Positions 4,673 through 6,173 of a DNA stretch of 6,173 nt are shown piece by piece. Below the pieces are notes generated by a model. The model was not told the origin of the DNA and did not search any database. It saw only the letters and a program-made list of their open reading frames with translations. This stretch comes from CAZRRV01 sp964406705 (lineage in GTDB: Bacteria; Bacillota; Clostridia; Oscillospirales; Acutalibacteraceae), in assembly GCA_964406705.1 (NCBI GenBank), contig CAYOSS010000087.1, positions 1-6,173 on the forward strand, written 5' to 3'. Position numbers and translations under genes: made by a program. Every line of letters starts with the position of its first letter. Within the stretch, counting starts at the first letter, position 1.

Positions 4673-6043
4673 TCACGCGTCCCTTAGTATATCCCGGAGG
4701 TCCTTAAGCCCGGTATGAGTGGTGACAACCACGGCCGTGTCCCCCTCCTCGAAGCAGTCCCGCCCTGTGGGGGTTATGACTTTTCCTCCCCGGTTTATCC
4801 CGCAGACCAGAATGCCGGGCCGCAGCCTCATCCGCGAGAGCGGCACCCCTATGAGCCGGTCGGCGTCGGCGTTCCTCTTCACCGCGAACTCCAGCGCCTC
4901 CACCCGCCCGTCGCCCAGGCGGTAGAGCGTCTCCACGTTGCTGCCGCCCACGTTCTGGAGCGCCCTCACATAACGGATGATCCGCTCCGCCGTGATGTTC
5001 TTGGGGTAGACCACGCTGCCCACCGGGAGCTTGTCTATGATCTTCTCCAGAGCCAGCCAGCTGATTTTGGTGATCCTCTTCGCCGAGCTCACGCTGGAGG
5101 CGAATATGGAGAGCAGTATGTTCTCCTCGTCGATATTTGTAAGCGCCACGAACGCGTCGGTCTCGCGTATGCCCTCCTCCAACAGCAGCTGCTGGTCGGT
5201 CGCGTCCCCGCAGACGACGACAGCCTCGGGGAGGCCCTTGCTCAGCTGCTCGCACCGCTCCCTGTCCCGCTCAATAATCTTAACGGCTACCCTCGCCCGG
5301 ATCAGCATCTTGGCGAGGTAAAACGCGACGCCGCTCCCGCCCGCCAGCATCACCCGCTTAATGCGCTTCGTGTGCCGGGTGATCTTACCTAACAGCTCGG
5401 CGGTCTCCGGCAGCGACACGCAGACGGTAATGCCGTCCCCGGCGCGCAGCACCGTGTCCCCGTCGGGGATTATCACCTCGTCGCCCCGCTCGCGGGTGCA
5501 TATTAGGAAGCTTTGCTTGACCCTCGCGGCAAGCTCCGCCACTGAAATGCCGTCGGGCAGCGTCCCCGGCTCGACCCGCAGCCCCACCAACTGCAGCCGC
5601 CCCCGGGCGAAGGTGTCGACCTCCATCGCCGAGGGGATTTGGATCAGCCGCATAATCTCGGCGGCGGCGCTCCTGTCGGGGTTGACCGCCATAGAAAGCC
5701 CCAACTCTTCCTTTATATAGGAAATCTCGTCGTAGTAGTCCGGGTCGCGGACCCGCGCTATAGTCCTCGGGTGGCCCGCCTTGCGCGCCATCAGGCAGGA
5801 GAGCAGGCTCACCTCGTCCCGGCCCGTCACGGCTATGAGGAGGTCGGCTTCGGCGACGCCCGCGTCGGTCTGCGTGCGGTAGCTCGTGCCGCTGCCCAAC
5901 ACACCCTGCACGTCCAACGTGGCGACGCAGCGCTCCAGCACGGCTTTGTCGCTCTCTATAACGGTGACGCTGTGCCCCTCGCGGCTGAGCGTCTCGGCGA
6001 GCGCCGTCCCGACCTTCCCCGCCCCGACAATGATGATGTTCAT
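4673..6043 (-). CDS. trkA: Trk potassium transporter regulatory subunit TrkA (two RCK domains)
   Basis: TrkA is the cytosolic subunit that binds nucleotides and gates TrkH. With 456 residues it matches the two-RCK family length. Half 1 has the Rossmann motif GAGKVG (7-12) and acidic Glu30 after strand 2, which is typical of NAD(H) binding, then a TrkA_C domain at about 141-222. Half 2 starts at KRVMLAGGSGVA (229-240), with acidic Glu258, and a second TrkA_C at about 370-456. The second glycine motif is degenerate: family members usually have GGGRIG or GGGNIG, while here Ser237 and Ala240 replace two glycines. I chose ATG 6041-6043, where the protein starts MNIIIVGAGK. The frame stays open to an ATG at 6103, but that would place the start codon inside the -35 box of the promoter. 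GAGG at 6053-6056 lies 9 nt upstream of the chosen start. It is the first gene of the operon. Confidence 0.95.
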   Translation of the reverse strand: MNIIIVGAGKVGTALAETLSREGHSVTVIESDKAVLERCVATLDVQGVLGSGTSYRTQTDAGVAEADLLIAVTGRDEVSLLSCLMARKAGHPRTIARVRDPDYYDEISYIKEELGLSMAVNPDRSAAAEIMRLIQIPSAMEVDTFARGRLQLVGLRVEPGTLPDGISVAELAARVKQSFLICTRERGDEVIIPDGDTVLRAGDGITVCVSLPETAELLGKITRHTKRIKRVMLAGGSGVAFYLAKMLIRARVAVKIIERDRERCEQLSKGLPEAVVVCGDATDQQLLLEEGIRETDAFVALTNIDEENILLSIFASSVSSAKRITKISWLALEKIIDKLPVGSVVYPKNITAERIIRYVRALQNVGGSNVETLYRLGDGRVEALEFAVKRNADADRLIGVPLSRMRLRPGILVCGINRGGKVITPTGRDCFEEGDTAVVVTTHTGLKDLRDILRDA

Positions 6044-6052
6044 TAGGGCCCG

Positions 6053-6058
6053 CCTCTC
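6053..6058 (-). promoter_or_regulatory. Ribosome binding site of trkA
   Basis: On the minus strand, AAAGAGAGG is followed by nine bases (CGGGCCCTA) and ATG. It is a moderate Shine-Dalgarno that supports the start at 6043 rather than an upstream start. Confidence 0.6.
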
Positions 6059-6074
6059 TTTGTGTGTTACGCTT

Positions 6075-6103
6075 ATTATACCGCGTCGGGACGGAGGTTG
6101 CAA
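6075..6103 (-). promoter_or_regulatory. Sigma-A type promoter of the trkA-trkH-guaA operon
   Basis: The minus strand has TTGCAA (6098-6103) as the -35 box, a 17 bp spacer and a perfect TATAAT (6075-6080) as the -10 box. Transcription should start near 6068, leaving a leader of about 25 nt before trkA. Such a short leader has no room for a riboswitch. No second promoter of this quality lies before trkH or guaA. Confidence 0.85.
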
Positions 6104-6137
6104 GGGGTTTTAGGCGGGAGGTTCTTTCCTTCTCCCC

Positions 6138-6166
6138 GTGAAATCTTTCCTGAAACGTGGTATAAT
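6138..6166 (+). promoter_or_regulatory. Divergent promoter with extended -10 box at right edge
   Basis: The plus strand has TATAAT (6161-6166) preceded by TGG, an extended -10 TGN motif. Seventeen bp upstream is GTGAAA (6138-6143), a weak match to TTGACA. It faces away from trkA and would start transcription just past the window end, so its gene is not visible. Confidence 0.6.
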
Positions 6167-6173
6167 AGCCCCC

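Noticed and set aside
3524..4687. Long plus-strand open frame of 387 codons opposite trkH
   Set aside because: It is antisense to an intact trkH. The product is rich in R, H, Q and P with no recognisable domain, and it is explained by the GC-rich third codon positions of trkH.
6044..6103. Upstream ATG adding 20 residues to TrkA
   Set aside because: The extension would start at the -35 box and contain the -10 box of the promoter. The family normally starts at MNIIIVGAGK, and a Shine-Dalgarno precedes that start.

Overview
The window looks like a GC-rich chromosomal piece of an uncultured Clostridia-type Firmicute. The clues are a sigma-A style promoter, strong AGGAGG ribosome binding sites, a two-RCK TrkA next to TrkH, and a GuaA ending in the SKPPATIEWE form common in Firmicutes. 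The genus cannot be named from the sequence alone.

Right part (about 1703-6173): three genes on the minus strand form one tight operon, trkA -> trkH -> guaA. It is read from a good promoter at 6075-6103 (TTGCAA, 17 bp, TATAAT). trkA and trkH are 3 bp apart and encode the regulatory and membrane subunits of a Trk-type potassium uptake system. guaA (GMP synthetase) follows 12 bp after trkH, with a GTG start and a strong Shine-Dalgarno fused to the trkH stop codon. A second promoter, on the plus strand with an extended -10 box, lies at the extreme right edge and should drive a divergent gene outside the window.

Left part (1-1702): about 1.7 kb downstream of guaA holds no gene I can support. It is a mosaic of two repeat families. 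Family R is a unit of about 216 bp: two nearly identical tandem copies (76-291, 292-507), a diverged copy (508-725), a partial copy at the left edge (1-75), and a further diverged copy (1037-1239). Family B (about 755-1036 and 1277-1475) carries a large inverted repeat. Its loop is 25 bp in one copy and 138 bp in the other. The order R-R-R-r-B-R-r-B shows a higher-order duplication with a period of about 523 bp. From 1476 on, shorter repeats and GC-rich hairpins continue up to the guaA stop. Within R, two stems keep their pairing between diverged copies through paired base changes, which suggests that folding is under selection. This is the most interesting signal in the window. I see no CRISPR array, tRNA, rRNA, transposase or defence gene.

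Functionally, the operon joins potassium homeostasis to the last step of guanine nucleotide synthesis. The repeat field is probably an intergenic, non-autonomous repeat array or a structured RNA region, and its role is unknown.
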